From: Holophagaceae bacterium
GTDB lineage: Bacteria > Acidobacteriota > Holophagae > Holophagales > Holophagaceae
Assembly: GCA_025363715.1 (NCBI GenBank)
Contig: JANYLR010000104.1
Span: 1-64,000, forward strand
Length of the DNA stretch: 64,000 nucleotides
Direction: 5' to 3'
Shown here one piece after another: positions 29,823 through 38,435 of the stretch. Under the pieces are notes generated by a model, which was given only the letters and a program-made list of their open reading frames with translations, had not been told where the DNA came from and searched no databases. The position numbers were made by a program, and so were the translations under genes. Every line of letters begins with the position of its first letter. Position 1 is the stretch's first letter.

Positions 29823-31100
29823 TCAGTACGATTCCTGGGCCAGCACCAGGCCCGCGGCGACGGTGGCGTTCGTGGCCTCGTCGATGAGGATGAAGTTGCC
29901 GCCACTGCGCACCCAGTCATGGGGATCGGCGGCGATGGGCTGCTGCAGGCGCAGGCTCACGGTGGCGATGTCGTTCATGCGCAGCTCCTGGGCGGGCACG
30001 GATTCCAGGGCCTGGAGGTCCAGGCGGCCCAGGATCTCCGTGACCTTGGCGCGCACTTCGCGCGTGCCGTGGCGCAGCACCAGGCGGCTCATGGGATCCA
30101 GGGGTCGCTCGCTGAACCAGCAGAGGGTGGCGTTCAGGTCGCGGGCGGGGACCGGCGCGCCCGCGCTACCCGTGATGAGGTCGCCGCGGCTGACATCCAC
30201 CTCGTCCTCCAGGTGCAGGGTCACGCTCTGGCCCACGATGGCCCGGTCCAGGTCGCGCCCGAAGAACTCCACCCGCTTCACCCTGGTGCGGACGCCGGAG
30301 GGCAGGATGCTCACCGCGTCGCCCGGGGCCACGGAGCCGCTTTCGATGCGCCCCTGGTAGCCCCGGTAGTCGAGGAGCTCCCCGGTGCGGGGCCGGCAGA
30401 CGAGCTGGACCGGGAACCGGAAGGGGGCCTGGAGGTCCTGGCTGCCGAGGTTCACGGCCTCCAAGTACGCCATCAGCGTGGGCCCCGTGTACCAGCCCAG
30501 CTGCCCGCCCCGCTCCACCACCATGTCGCCCTTGAGAGCGGAGAGTGGGATGTACTGGATGTCGGGGATGCCCAGCTTGGCGGCCAGGGGTTCCACCTCG
30601 GCGCGGATGCGCTGGAAGGTCGCCTCGTCGTAGCCCACCAGGTCCATCTTGTTGATGGTCACCACCACGTGGCGCAGGCCCATGACTTGAGCTAGGGTCA
30701 TGTGGCGGCGGGTCTGGGGCAGGACGCCCTTGCGCGCATCGATGAGCACGATGGCCACATCCGCCGTGGAGGCGCCGGTCACCATGTTGCGGGTGTACTG
30801 CTCGTGGCCGGGCGCGTCCGCCAGGATGTACTTGCGGGTGCCCGTGCTGAAGTAGCGGTAGGCCACGTCGATGGTGATGCCCTGCTCCCGCTCGGCGGAG
30901 AGGCCGTCGGTCAGCAGGGAGAGATCCACTTCTTCGAGACCACGCTTGCGGCTCGATACCGCCAGGGCGTCCAGGGCGTCCGCCAGGATGGCCTTGCTGT
31001 CGTAGAGCAGGCGACCGATGAGGGTGCTCTTGCCGTCATCCACGCTGCCGCAGGTGATGAAGCGCAGGAGGCCGTTGTCCACCAGAGTTTCCGGAGCCAT
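29823..31100 (-). CDS. cysN: Sulfate adenylyltransferase, GTPase subunit
   Basis: CysN uses GTP to drive CysD in making APS from sulfate and ATP. The 425-residue product has G1 GSVDDGKSTLIGRLL, G2-region EREQGITIDVAYRYF, G3 DAPGHEQYTRNM and G4 NKMD, followed by two EF-Tu-like beta-barrel domains. Fused APS kinase (CysC) is absent, in agreement with APS reductase being the next step here. The start overlaps the cysD stop by one base (TAATG). Confidence 0.95.
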   Translation of the reverse strand: MAPETLVDNGLLRFITCGSVDDGKSTLIGRLLYDSKAILADALDALAVSSRKRGLEEVDLSLLTDGLSAEREQGITIDVAYRYFSTGTRKYILADAPGHEQYTRNMVTGASTADVAIVLIDARKGVLPQTRRHMTLAQVMGLRHVVVTINKMDLVGYDEATFQRIRAEVEPLAAKLGIPDIQYIPLSALKGDMVVERGGQLGWYTGPTLMAYLEAVNLGSQDLQAPFRFPVQLVCRPRTGELLDYRGYQGRIESGSVAPGDAVSILPSGVRTRVKRVEFFGRDLDRAIVGQSVTLHLEDEVDVSRGDLITGSAGAPVPARDLNATLCWFSERPLDPMSRLVLRHGTREVRAKVTEILGRLDLQALESVPAQELRMNDIATVSLRLQQPIAADPHDWVRSGGNFILIDEATNATVAAGLVLAQESY

Positions 31101-32011
31101 TAGAAGTACCCTTCCTTCTTGCGCTGCTCCATGGAGGCTTCGCTGGTCTGGTCATCGAGACGCGTGGCGCCCCGCTCGGTGATTTCGGTGGTGGCGGTTT
31201 CCTTCACGATGTCCGCCACGGTGCGGGCCCCGCTCAGCACGGGCGCCGTGCAGCTGATGTCGCCCACCGTGCGGAAGCGGACCATCTTGCGCACGGACAC
31301 GGCCCCCGTTGGCACCGGCGTCAGATCCGTCACGGGCAGCAGGGCGCCACCGCTCAGCACCACCACCTCCCGCTCGTGGGCGAAGTAGATGGAGGGCAGC
31401 TCCAGGCCCTCCTCCTCGATGTACTGCCACACGTCCAGCTCGGTCCAGTTGGAGATGGGGAAGGCCCGGAGGTGCTCGCCGGGATGGATGCGGGCGTTGT
31501 AGAGGTTCCAGAGCTCGGGCCGCTGATTCTTGGGATCCCACTGGCCGAACTCATCCCGGAAACTGAAGATGCGCTCCTTGGCCCGGGCCTTTTCCTCGTC
31601 GCGGCGGGCGCCGCCGATGAGGCAGTCGAACTTGAACTCCTCCTGAGTATCGAGGAGGGTCACGCTCTGGTGGCGGTTGCGGCTTTCGTTGGGATTGCGC
31701 AGCACGATGCGACCCTTGGCGATGCTTTCGTCCAGGGTGCGCACGATGAGGCGCTCCCCCAGCTCCGCGGCGCGCCGGTCGCGGAAGGCGAGTACCTCGG
31801 GATAGTTGTGGCCCGTATCGATGTGCACCAGGGGGAAGGGGAAGCGGCCGGGCCGGAAGGCCTTCTCCGCCAGGCGCAGCAGCACGAGGCTGTCCTTGCC
31901 GCCGCTGAAGAGCAGGGCCGGATTCGAGCACTGGCCCGCCACCTCGCGGAGGATGTGGATGGCCTCGGACTCGAGGGCTTCGAGGTGGGTGAGGGTCTGG
32001 GGCATGGTCAT
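31100..32011 (-). CDS. cysD: Sulfate adenylyltransferase, catalytic subunit
   Basis: This PP-loop enzyme makes adenosine 5'-phosphosulfate. The product has 303 residues; the start ATG at 32011 overlaps the cysH stop, while an ATG two codons later (32005) has the better-spaced AGGG. The PP-loop PALLFSGGKDSLVLLRLA, the VHIDTGHNYPEVLAFRD strand and FPISNWTELDVWQYIEEE are all family marks. It ends MEQRKKEGYF, the conserved CysD tail. The partner CysN follows directly. Confidence 0.95.
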   Translation of the reverse strand: MTMPQTLTHLEALESEAIHILREVAGQCSNPALLFSGGKDSLVLLRLAEKAFRPGRFPFPLVHIDTGHNYPEVLAFRDRRAAELGERLIVRTLDESIAKGRIVLRNPNESRNRHQSVTLLDTQEEFKFDCLIGGARRDEEKARAKERIFSFRDEFGQWDPKNQRPELWNLYNARIHPGEHLRAFPISNWTELDVWQYIEEEGLELPSIYFAHEREVVVLSGGALLPVTDLTPVPTGAVSVRKMVRFRTVGDISCTAPVLSGARTVADIVKETATTEITERGATRLDDQTSEASMEQRKKEGYF

Positions 32012-32727
32012 CCCTGGCTCGGTCGGTTGTGGAGGCCGCATTCCTTGTGCTCCGGCAGCTCCCACCACCAGCGGCCCGCGCGGAGATCCTCGCCGGGGGC
32101 GATGGCCCTGGTGCAAGGGGCGCAGCCGATGGAGGGGAAGCCCTGGTCGTGCAGGGGGTGGGTGGGGATGTGGTTGGCCTTCGCGAAGGCCCAGAGCCGT
32201 TCAAGATTCCAGTCCAGCAGGGGGGCGATCTTCAGACGCTCCGGCGTGCCTCCGTCGACCTCGGTGAATTGGAGATCGCTGCGCGTGGGGCTCTGCTCGC
32301 GGCGCAGGCCCGTGAGCCAGGCCCGGGATCCCGCCAGGGCCCGCTTGAGGGGGCGCAGCTTGCGGACTTCACAGCAGGCGTGGCGTTGATCCAGGCCTTC
32401 GCGGAAGCCGAAGAGCCCGCCCTGGGCCTGCACGAGCGCTTCGACTTCGGCGCCATCCGGCGAGTAGACCTCGAAGCGGAGGGAAGGGTAGCGCCGCTTG
32501 AGCGCTTCGAAGGTCTCATGGGTCTCGGGATGGAGGCGGCCCGTGTCCAGCATGAAGACTCGCACCGCGTGGCCTGTCTGGGCGGCCAGGTGGACCAGCA
32601 CGCTGTCCTCCACCCCCGCGCTGCAGGCCAAGGTGAGCTCGTCGCCGAAGGTATCGGCGGCCCACTGCACGAGGGCCTGGGCGTCGAGGCCCGCCGGGGC
32701 CTGGGGGAAGGCGGTGGCCGGGGTCAT
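32008..32727 (-). CDS. cysH: APS reductase (assimilatory, 4Fe-4S type)
   Basis: It reduces adenylyl sulfate to sulfite using thioredoxin. The 239-residue product has the PP-loop-like LACSAGVEDSVLVHLA, the iron-sulfur cysteines HACCEVRKLRPL and GCAPCTRA, and the catalytic Cys in the C-terminal KECGLH. The CC/CxxC pair marks an APS reductase rather than the E. coli PAPS form, and no cysC lies nearby, in agreement. Its start overlaps the cysI stop by four bases and its stop overlaps cysD. Confidence 0.93.
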   Translation of the reverse strand: MTPATAFPQAPAGLDAQALVQWAADTFGDELTLACSAGVEDSVLVHLAAQTGHAVRVFMLDTGRLHPETHETFEALKRRYPSLRFEVYSPDGAEVEALVQAQGGLFGFREGLDQRHACCEVRKLRPLKRALAGSRAWLTGLRREQSPTRSDLQFTEVDGGTPERLKIAPLLDWNLERLWAFAKANHIPTHPLHDQGFPSIGCAPCTRAIAPGEDLRAGRWWWELPEHKECGLHNRPSQG

Positions 32728-34355
32728 GCCTGTTCCTCAAACACGGGGCGAAGCCGCTCGGCGCCCACGCGGGCCGCGAAATCGCCGAAGGGCTCGTCGG
32801 GATGCCCTTCCGCTGCCCAGGCAGCGAAGAGGTGGTCCAGGGCGGCGGGGAAGGCTTCCACGGTCACCTTGTGGGCCACGGGGAAGGCCAGGCGGGTGCC
32901 TTCGGGATCGCCGCCCACGAAGAGGACATAGCTCTTGCCCGTCTGGCCCACCAGGGCCAACTCCGCGGTGTAGGGCCTGGCGCAGCCGTTGGCGCAACCG
33001 GTCATGCGGAAGAGGAGGCTGCGGCCTTCGAGCCCCTGGCGGGACAGCGCCTCGCGGATGTCCGCCAGGCGATCGGGGAGCACCCGCTCCGCGTCGATGA
33101 GGGCTAGGCCGCAGAGGGGCAGAGCCACGCAGGCCATGGCCCGGGCCGCCAGGGGTTCGGCGGCCTCCAGGGGATGACCGTGCACCAGGAAGAGGGCTTC
33201 CACTTCGCCCCGGTCTTCTTGCTTCAGGCCCAGCAGGATGAGGTCCTGGTCGGGGCTGAGCTGGACGGAGGGCCGGAAGTTCGAGACCGCGTCGTGCAGG
33301 GCGGCCTTGAAGTGGCCCCCGATGCGGCCGGAGCGAATGGAGAGGCCCAGGGCCAGGGTGCCGTCCGCGCGCTCCAGCCAGCCCAGCACGGGCGAGGTGC
33401 GCCAGGGCGGCAGCTCCCGATCCTCGAAGGCGATGCTGGCGCGGGTTTCAATTTCCGCCTTGAACCAGGGCAGGCCCTTGCGGGCGATCACATACTTCAG
33501 GCGGGCGTGCTTGCGGTTCTCCCGGCTGCCTTCGTCGCGATGCACACCCACCACGGCCTCGGCCACGGGCAGCAGCGCGGCGGGCGGAATCCAGCCCAGA
33601 AGATCCGCCAGGCGGGGGAAAGTGCTCTCGTCGCCGTGGGTCATGCCCATGCCCCCGCCGGCGAAGACGAAGAAGCCGTCCAGGGTGCCCCGATCGTCGA
33701 AACTGGCCGCCAGGCCCACATCGTTGGTGTAGAGGTCCACCAGGTTTTCGCCGACGACCGTGACGCTGAACTTGAACTTGCGGGGCAGGTAGGTTGGCCC
33801 GAAGAGGCGCTCCTGCTCCTTCTCCGGATCCACCCGTTCGCCATCCAGCCAGATTTCCGCATAGGCGTTGGAGGTGGCCTGGAAATGCGAGGCCAGCTGG
33901 TTCACCACCGCGTCCAGCTGGGCCAGATCGGGGCGCAGCCAGGGATTCGGCGCCTGGGTGACCGTGCGCACCACGTCGCCGCAGGCGCCCTTGGTGGTCT
34001 GGAGGGCGGCGTGCAGGCCCTGCAGGGTGGCCTTGATATCGTCCTTGAGGACGCCGTGCAACTCGATGCTCTGGCGGGAAGTGACACGCAGCGTGCCGTC
34101 CCCGTAGCGGTCGGCCAGATCGTCCCAGGCCAGGTACTGCTCGGGGCTTAGGCGGCCGCCGGGAATGCGACCCCGCAACATGAGCGCGGGCGGCTTCTCC
34201 TTATCGAAGCGGTCCTTCTGCTGGTAGAAGCCGTGGAACTTCACCAGCAGCTGGCCGTCCTTGGAGAAGGAGGGGTCGGCATTCGCCAGCTCTTCGGCCA
34301 GGTTGCCGCGCAGGTGCTGCGAGGCGGCCTTGAGGGCTTCCATGGGTGTGCTCAT
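32724..34355 (-). CDS. cysI: Sulfite reductase hemoprotein (siroheme, 4Fe-4S)
   Basis: It reduces sulfite to sulfide with six electrons. The 543-residue product shows the sirohaem-enzyme duplication and the cluster ligands in ACVALPLCGLAL and MTGCANGCARPYTAELALVG. Other marks are MLRGRIPGGRLSPEQYLAWDDLA and LRVTSRQSIELHG. No flavoprotein CysJ is next to it, so the electron donor could be ferredoxin or a distant reductase; nitrite reductase activity cannot be excluded. The start overlaps the stop of the siroheme gene by four bases, fitting its cofactor need. Confidence 0.92.
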   Translation of the reverse strand: MSTPMEALKAASQHLRGNLAEELANADPSFSKDGQLLVKFHGFYQQKDRFDKEKPPALMLRGRIPGGRLSPEQYLAWDDLADRYGDGTLRVTSRQSIELHGVLKDDIKATLQGLHAALQTTKGACGDVVRTVTQAPNPWLRPDLAQLDAVVNQLASHFQATSNAYAEIWLDGERVDPEKEQERLFGPTYLPRKFKFSVTVVGENLVDLYTNDVGLAASFDDRGTLDGFFVFAGGGMGMTHGDESTFPRLADLLGWIPPAALLPVAEAVVGVHRDEGSRENRKHARLKYVIARKGLPWFKAEIETRASIAFEDRELPPWRTSPVLGWLERADGTLALGLSIRSGRIGGHFKAALHDAVSNFRPSVQLSPDQDLILLGLKQEDRGEVEALFLVHGHPLEAAEPLAARAMACVALPLCGLALIDAERVLPDRLADIREALSRQGLEGRSLLFRMTGCANGCARPYTAELALVGQTGKSYVLFVGGDPEGTRLAFPVAHKVTVEAFPAALDHLFAAWAAEGHPDEPFGDFAARVGAERLRPVFEEQA

Positions 34356-34945
34356 GGGTGGACTCCGGCGGGAAGGGCGTCCTGCTGGATTTGGCGCAGG
34401 AGGTCGCGGAGAATCTCCGCCCGGCGGACAGGGTCGGGCAGGGTCTGCTTGAGCTGCTGGCGGAGCTGCACCAGGGCCTCGAACTCGGGCACCGTCGCAT
34501 CGGGTACCAGCTCCTCCAGGGCCTCCCGCACCACCCGGCTCAGGCCAGCGAAGGCCCCTTCCGTGGAGATGGCGGCCACGAAGGGCCCCCTCCGGAGGAC
34601 GCTGGGGAAGAGGGCATCGCAGGCGGCGGCATCATCCACGGCGTTCACCCAGAGCCCGTGGGCCCTGGCGTGGGCGGCGATGAAGGCGTTGGCTTTCGGA
34701 TCATTGGTGGCGCTGATGACCAGGTGCACCCCGTCGAGATCCTCCGGGCGGAATTCCCGCTGATGCCTTTCCGACTCGAAACCCGCCAGGGTTTCGAGCA
34801 CCTCCTGGCTGAACGCCTGGGATACCACCCGCACACTGCAGCCGGTCGGTTGCAGCGCCTGCAGCTTAGCTCGCGCGACGCTCCCGCCGCCCACCACGAG
34901 GACGCGCTTCCCGCGAAGATCCAGAAACAGGGGCAGCAGGCTCAT
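34352..34945 (-). CDS. Precorrin-2 dehydrogenase (siroheme synthesis)
   Basis: It oxidises precorrin-2 to sirohydrochlorin with NAD. The start at 34945 has GGAGG; the 197-residue product opens with LPLFLDLRGKRVLVVGGGSVARAK, the Rossmann motif of CysG-N/Met8/SirC proteins, followed by HLVISATNDPKANAFIAAHA and the catalytic-region DDAAACDALFPSVLRRGP. The chelatase that inserts iron may be this same protein (Met8-like) or another gene; sequence does not settle it. The gene overlaps cobA by 80 bases. Confidence 0.88.
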   Translation of the reverse strand: MSLLPLFLDLRGKRVLVVGGGSVARAKLQALQPTGCSVRVVSQAFSQEVLETLAGFESERHQREFRPEDLDGVHLVISATNDPKANAFIAAHARAHGLWVNAVDDAAACDALFPSVLRRGPFVAAISTEGAFAGLSRVVREALEELVPDATVPEFEALVQLRQQLKQTLPDPVRRAEILRDLLRQIQQDALPAGVHP

Positions 34946-35759
34946 GGGGGACCTCCGAGGTGGGGTGGAAGCGGTGGTGCAGGACCTCGCCGATGACGAG
35001 AATCCCGGGGCCAGAGGTGGCGGGGCAGAGGGCGCCGGCGGCCGCGTGGGCCAGGGTGGAGAAGGTGCTGGTCTGGCCCGGACACTGGGCCTGCTCCACC
35101 AGGGCCACGGGCAGGTCGGGCGCGGCACCGTGGTCCAGCAGCCCGCTCGCCAGGGCCCGGATGGTCCGGGTGCCCATGTAGACCGCGAGGGTGCCGCCAC
35201 TCAGGGCTAGGTCCCGCCACGCCGCCGCCGAATCCGGCAGGTGGTGGCCCTCCAGCACGGTGATGCGACGGCTGACTTCGCGATGCGTGAGGGGGAAACC
35301 AGCCCCGGCGGCGGCGCCAAGCAGGGCGCTCACGCCGGGAATTACCTCGAAGGGAATGCCCGCAGCCTCCAGGGCCAGAGCCTCCTCGCCGCCCCGCCCG
35401 AACACCAGCGGATCACCGCCCTTCAGGCGCACCACGCGCCGTCCTGCCTGGGCGTGTTCGATCATCAGGCGCTGGATGTCCGCCTGTTCGGTGCTGGCCT
35501 TCCCGCAGCGCTTGCCCACGGGCAGGGCCAGGGCCTGGGCGGGGAAAAGCTCCTGGAAGGCGGCATCCAGCAGGGCGTCGTGGAGAATGACCTCGGCCCC
35601 CTGCATGGCCCTGAGGCCCCGGACCGTGATCAGGTCGGGGCAGCCGGGTCCGGCGCCGACGAGGCTGACGAAGCCCGTGATTCCAGGGGCGCCGGAAGCC
35701 GTACCGTCCTGCTGGAAGACGGTGATGGCGGGCTGCTCGGGGCGCGGGGACCTGGTCAT
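34866..35759 (-). CDS. cobA: Uroporphyrinogen-III C-methyltransferase (SUMT)
   Basis: It methylates uroporphyrinogen III twice with SAM to give precorrin-2, the first siroheme step. The 297-residue product has the signature VSLVGAGPGCPDLITVRG, VRLKGGDPLVFGRGGEEALAL and VIPGVSALLGAAAGAGFPLTHR. An N-terminal extension of about 30 residues and a basic C-terminal tail (RPRGGRRERRAS) are unusual; the tail comes from the 80-base overlap with the next gene. The start is preceded by CCGGAG. It is the first gene of the sulfate operon, so siroheme is made together with its user CysI. Confidence 0.9.
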   Translation of the reverse strand: MTRSPRPEQPAITVFQQDGTASGAPGITGFVSLVGAGPGCPDLITVRGLRAMQGAEVILHDALLDAAFQELFPAQALALPVGKRCGKASTEQADIQRLMIEHAQAGRRVVRLKGGDPLVFGRGGEEALALEAAGIPFEVIPGVSALLGAAAGAGFPLTHREVSRRITVLEGHHLPDSAAAWRDLALSGGTLAVYMGTRTIRALASGLLDHGAAPDLPVALVEQAQCPGQTSTFSTLAHAAAGALCPATSGPGILVIGEVLHHRFHPTSEVPHEPAAPVSGSSREARPRGGRRERRAS

Positions 35760-35818
35760 GGGTGCTCCGGGGAGACAGTCCGGGAGAACCGTCCATGGCT
35801 AGAGTTTCGCCTTTTCAA

Positions 35819-35866
35819 TATATTGTCAAGTAATATAATTGAATTAATTATGTAATTATTATTGCC
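35819..35866 (-). promoter_or_regulatory. AT-rich promoter region of the sulfate operon with a palindrome
   Basis: This patch stands out from the GC-rich surroundings. On the minus strand a perfect TTGACA (35824-35829) is present, but the matching -10 is poor. The palindrome TAATTA-TG-TAATTA (35845-35858) lies just upstream of it, a possible regulator site. The regulator is not in the window. Confidence 0.5.
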
Positions 35867-36004
35867 ACTCTCTTCCCCCGCCCTGGTCAGCGGTTGGATC
35901 CGAATCCGGTTCCAAGCCCAGGGCCCGAAGTGACGGGTGAACTGCTACTCTCGGCTCCAACCAATTCCAGCATGTAGCGACAGGCATCCTCCTCAGAGGC
36001 ATCC

Positions 36005-36796
36005 ATGGCCTTGACCGATCTACTCGTCCACCTCGACCACCATGCAGGGTCCGTCGCCCGGCTGGAAGTGGCCGTGGCCATGGCCAAGCGGCACGGGGCT
36101 CGGCTGACGGGGCTCCTGGTGATCCGGCATCACTACCCGCCGACGGCCGGGGTGGCAGAGGTGCAGGCCCTGTTCGAGCGGTTGGTCGAAGGTGCCGGGA
36201 TCGAGGGCCGGTGGCTCTGCGTGGACGGATCGGCGCTCGGCATCGGCATGTCTGAACTCGTCATCGGCCACGCGCAGTGCAGCGACCTGGTGATCATTGG
36301 CCAGGGTTCCATGGCGTCCGCGGGCCTGGGGGTGCCCTTCGATCTGCCGAAGCGCGTGATCCTAGGGGCGGGAAGGCCGGTGCTGATCGTGCCCTTCGTG
36401 GGCGTGTTCGCCACGGTCGGCGAGCGTGTGCTGGTGGCATGGAAGCCTGGGCCCGAGGCGGCCCGAGCCGTGAACGACGCCCTGCCGTTCCTGGCCAGGG
36501 CCCAGCGGGTGGAACTCCTGGCCAGGCACCGCCCGGAAACGGTGGGACGGCCCGATGGACCCTGTGCCGACCTCGCCGCCCACCTGGCCCGGCATGGCGT
36601 CACAGCCCGGGTCCAGACCTTGAACCGGGCCGACACTCCCATGGGCGATGCACTCCTGAACCGGGTCTGCGATGAGGGGTTCGACCTCCTGGTGGTGGGC
36701 GCCCTCGCCCACGGTCCGGAAGGCAAGCGGGCCCTCGGCTCGGTGGTTCGCCACCTGCTCCGGCAGATGACGGTGCCGGTGCTGATGTCGCATTAG
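36005..36796 (+). CDS. Tandem universal stress protein
   Basis: The 263-residue product has two UspA-type domains. The first (LTDLLVHLDHHAGSVARLEVAVAMAKRHGARLTGLLV) ends with an ATP-type loop region IIGQGSMASAGLGVPFDLPKRVILGAGRPVLIVP; the second (VLVAWKPGPEAARAVNDALPFL) ends VVGALAHGPEGKRALGSVVRHLLRQMTVPVLMSH. Both have a recognisable G-2x-G-9x-G-like segment, in reduced form. Role: general stress or metabolite binding. AGAGG precedes the ATG. It lies 60 bases before the ABC operon and may be co-transcribed. Confidence 0.85.
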   Translation: MALTDLLVHLDHHAGSVARLEVAVAMAKRHGARLTGLLVIRHHYPPTAGVAEVQALFERLVEGAGIEGRWLCVDGSALGIGMSELVIGHAQCSDLVIIGQGSMASAGLGVPFDLPKRVILGAGRPVLIVPFVGVFATVGERVLVAWKPGPEAARAVNDALPFLARAQRVELLARHRPETVGRPDGPCADLAAHLARHGVTARVQTLNRADTPMGDALLNRVCDEGFDLLVVGALAHGPEGKRALGSVVRHLLRQMTVPVLMSH

Positions 36797-36856
36797 CTCC
36801 AGGCCATCCGGTCTCATGGACTGCACAGGCTCACGAAGGAACAGGAGACTCACCGA

Positions 36857-37609
36857 ATGACGGACCCCATCCTCGAGACCCGGAACCTCTCCAAGGAGTT
36901 CAAGGGCTTTTCTGCGGTCAGCGATCTGAACCTGCGGGTCGAACGGGGGCACATCCACGCCCTCATCGGGCCCAACGGCGCGGGCAAGACCACCGTCTTC
37001 AACCTGCTCACCAAGTTCCTCACCCCCACCACCGGCACCATCCTGTTCAACGGCATCGACATCACCCGCGAGCAGCCCGCGGACATCGCCCTCCGGGGCG
37101 TGATCCGCTCCTTTCAGATCTCAGCCGTGTTTCCCGGGCTGTCTCCGCTCGAAAACGTGCGGCTGGCCCTGCAGCGCGCGACCCGCACCTCGTACCAGTT
37201 CTGGAAAAGCGAACGGTGCCTGGATCGCCTGGAGGATCGGGCCATGGAGCTGCTGGAATCGGTGGGACTGGGGGAGCTGAGCGGCGGTATCTCGGGTGAG
37301 CTGGCCTATGGACGCAAGCGAGCCCTGGAACTCGCCACCACCCTGGCCCTGGAGCCCGAGCTCATGCTCCTGGACGAGCCGACTCAGGGCATGGGCGCCG
37401 AGGATGTGGACCGGATCGCCGCCCTGGTGAAGAAGGCCGCCGCGGGCCGCACGATCCTGATGGTCGAACACAACCTCAAGGTCGTGGAGACCCTGGCGGA
37501 CCGGATCACGGTGCTGCAGCGGGGGGCGATCCTCGCGGAAGGGTCTTATGCGGCAGTCTCCCAGGACCCGCGGGTGCTGGAAGCCTACATGGGAGGGGCC
37601 CATGCCTGA
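36857..37609 (+). CDS. livG: LIV-type ABC transporter ATPase, LivG-like
   Basis: One of the two ATPases of a hydrophobic-amino-acid-type (LIV) importer, 250 residues. Walker A ALIGPNGAGKTT, signature-like ISGELAYGRKRALELA and Walker B ELMLLDEPTQGM are visible; the signature reads ISGELAYG rather than LSGGQ, which is within LivG variation. H loop VEHNLK is present. The next gene encodes its partner and overlaps it by eight bases. The likely substrate is a small carboxylic acid or amino acid, judged from the genes downstream. Confidence 0.88.
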   Translation: MTDPILETRNLSKEFKGFSAVSDLNLRVERGHIHALIGPNGAGKTTVFNLLTKFLTPTTGTILFNGIDITREQPADIALRGVIRSFQISAVFPGLSPLENVRLALQRATRTSYQFWKSERCLDRLEDRAMELLESVGLGELSGGISGELAYGRKRALELATTLALEPELMLLDEPTQGMGAEDVDRIAALVKKAAAGRTILMVEHNLKVVETLADRITVLQRGAILAEGSYAAVSQDPRVLEAYMGGAHA

Positions 37610-38318
37610 GGCCCGGCCCAAGGAACTGCTGCGGATCCGGGAGCTGCAGGCGTTCTATGGCGAGTCCCACATCCTGCATGGCATCGACCTGGGAGTCGGC
37701 GAGGGGGAGGTGGTCACCCTGCTCGGGCGGAACGGCGCCGGCCGTACTACGATCCTGAAAGCGATCCTCGGCCTGGTGGGGCGGCGGACCGGGTCCATCA
37801 CCATCCATGGCATAGAGACCATCGCGTTGCCGACCCACCGGATCGCCCACCTCGGCATCGGGTACTGCCCGGAGGAACGGGGCATCTTCTCCAGCCTGAC
37901 CGTCGAGGAGAACCTGCTGCTGCCGGTGGTGGTGGGAGAGGGGGGCCTGGCCCTCCCAGAGCTCTACGGGATGTTCCCCAACCTGCTGGAACGGAAGCAC
38001 AGCCTGGGCACCCGCCTTTCGGGCGGGGAGCAGCAGATGCTGGCCATGGCCCGGATCCTGCGCACCGGGGCGAGGCTCCTGCTGCTGGATGAGATTACCG
38101 AGGGCCTGGCTCCGGTGATCGTCCAGACCCTCCGCAAGCTCATAGGCCAACTGAAAGAGAAGGGCTTCACCATCATCCTGGTGGAACAGAATTTCCATTT
38201 CGCCGCGGAGCTGGCGGACCGCCACTATGTGATCGACCGGGGCACCATCGTCGACATGATCCCCCGGGATCAGCTGGCCTCCAGCACCGGGAAATTGAAT
38301 CAGTACCTGGGTGTTTGA
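37602..38318 (+). CDS. livF: LIV-type ABC transporter ATPase, LivF-like, with Walker A Lys replaced by Arg
   Basis: The partner ATPase, 238 residues, starting at 37602 in the last codons of the previous gene with GGGAGG before it. The signature LSGGEQQMLAMARIL, Walker B LLLLDEITEGLAP and switch LVEQN are normal for LivF. Walker A reads LLGRNGAGRTTILKA: the invariant lysine is arginine (codon CGT at the GRT position). This residue contacts the ATP phosphates, so the site may be weak or inactive while the LivG site works. A sequencing error is possible but would need a two-base change from AAR. Confidence 0.87.
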   Translation: MPEARPKELLRIRELQAFYGESHILHGIDLGVGEGEVVTLLGRNGAGRTTILKAILGLVGRRTGSITIHGIETIALPTHRIAHLGIGYCPEERGIFSSLTVEENLLLPVVVGEGGLALPELYGMFPNLLERKHSLGTRLSGGEQQMLAMARILRTGARLLLLDEITEGLAPVIVQTLRKLIGQLKEKGFTIILVEQNFHFAAELADRHYVIDRGTIVDMIPRDQLASSTGKLNQYLGV

Positions 38319-38435
38319 CGGGGAACTGGTGGCCCAAAGAAATCTCTGTATGCTGGACCAGCCTTCCAACCCAACTCGGAGCAGCCCGGCCCAACCCTGG
38401 GCACCTCTAGTGTTCCCCCCGAAAGGATCGCCTGT

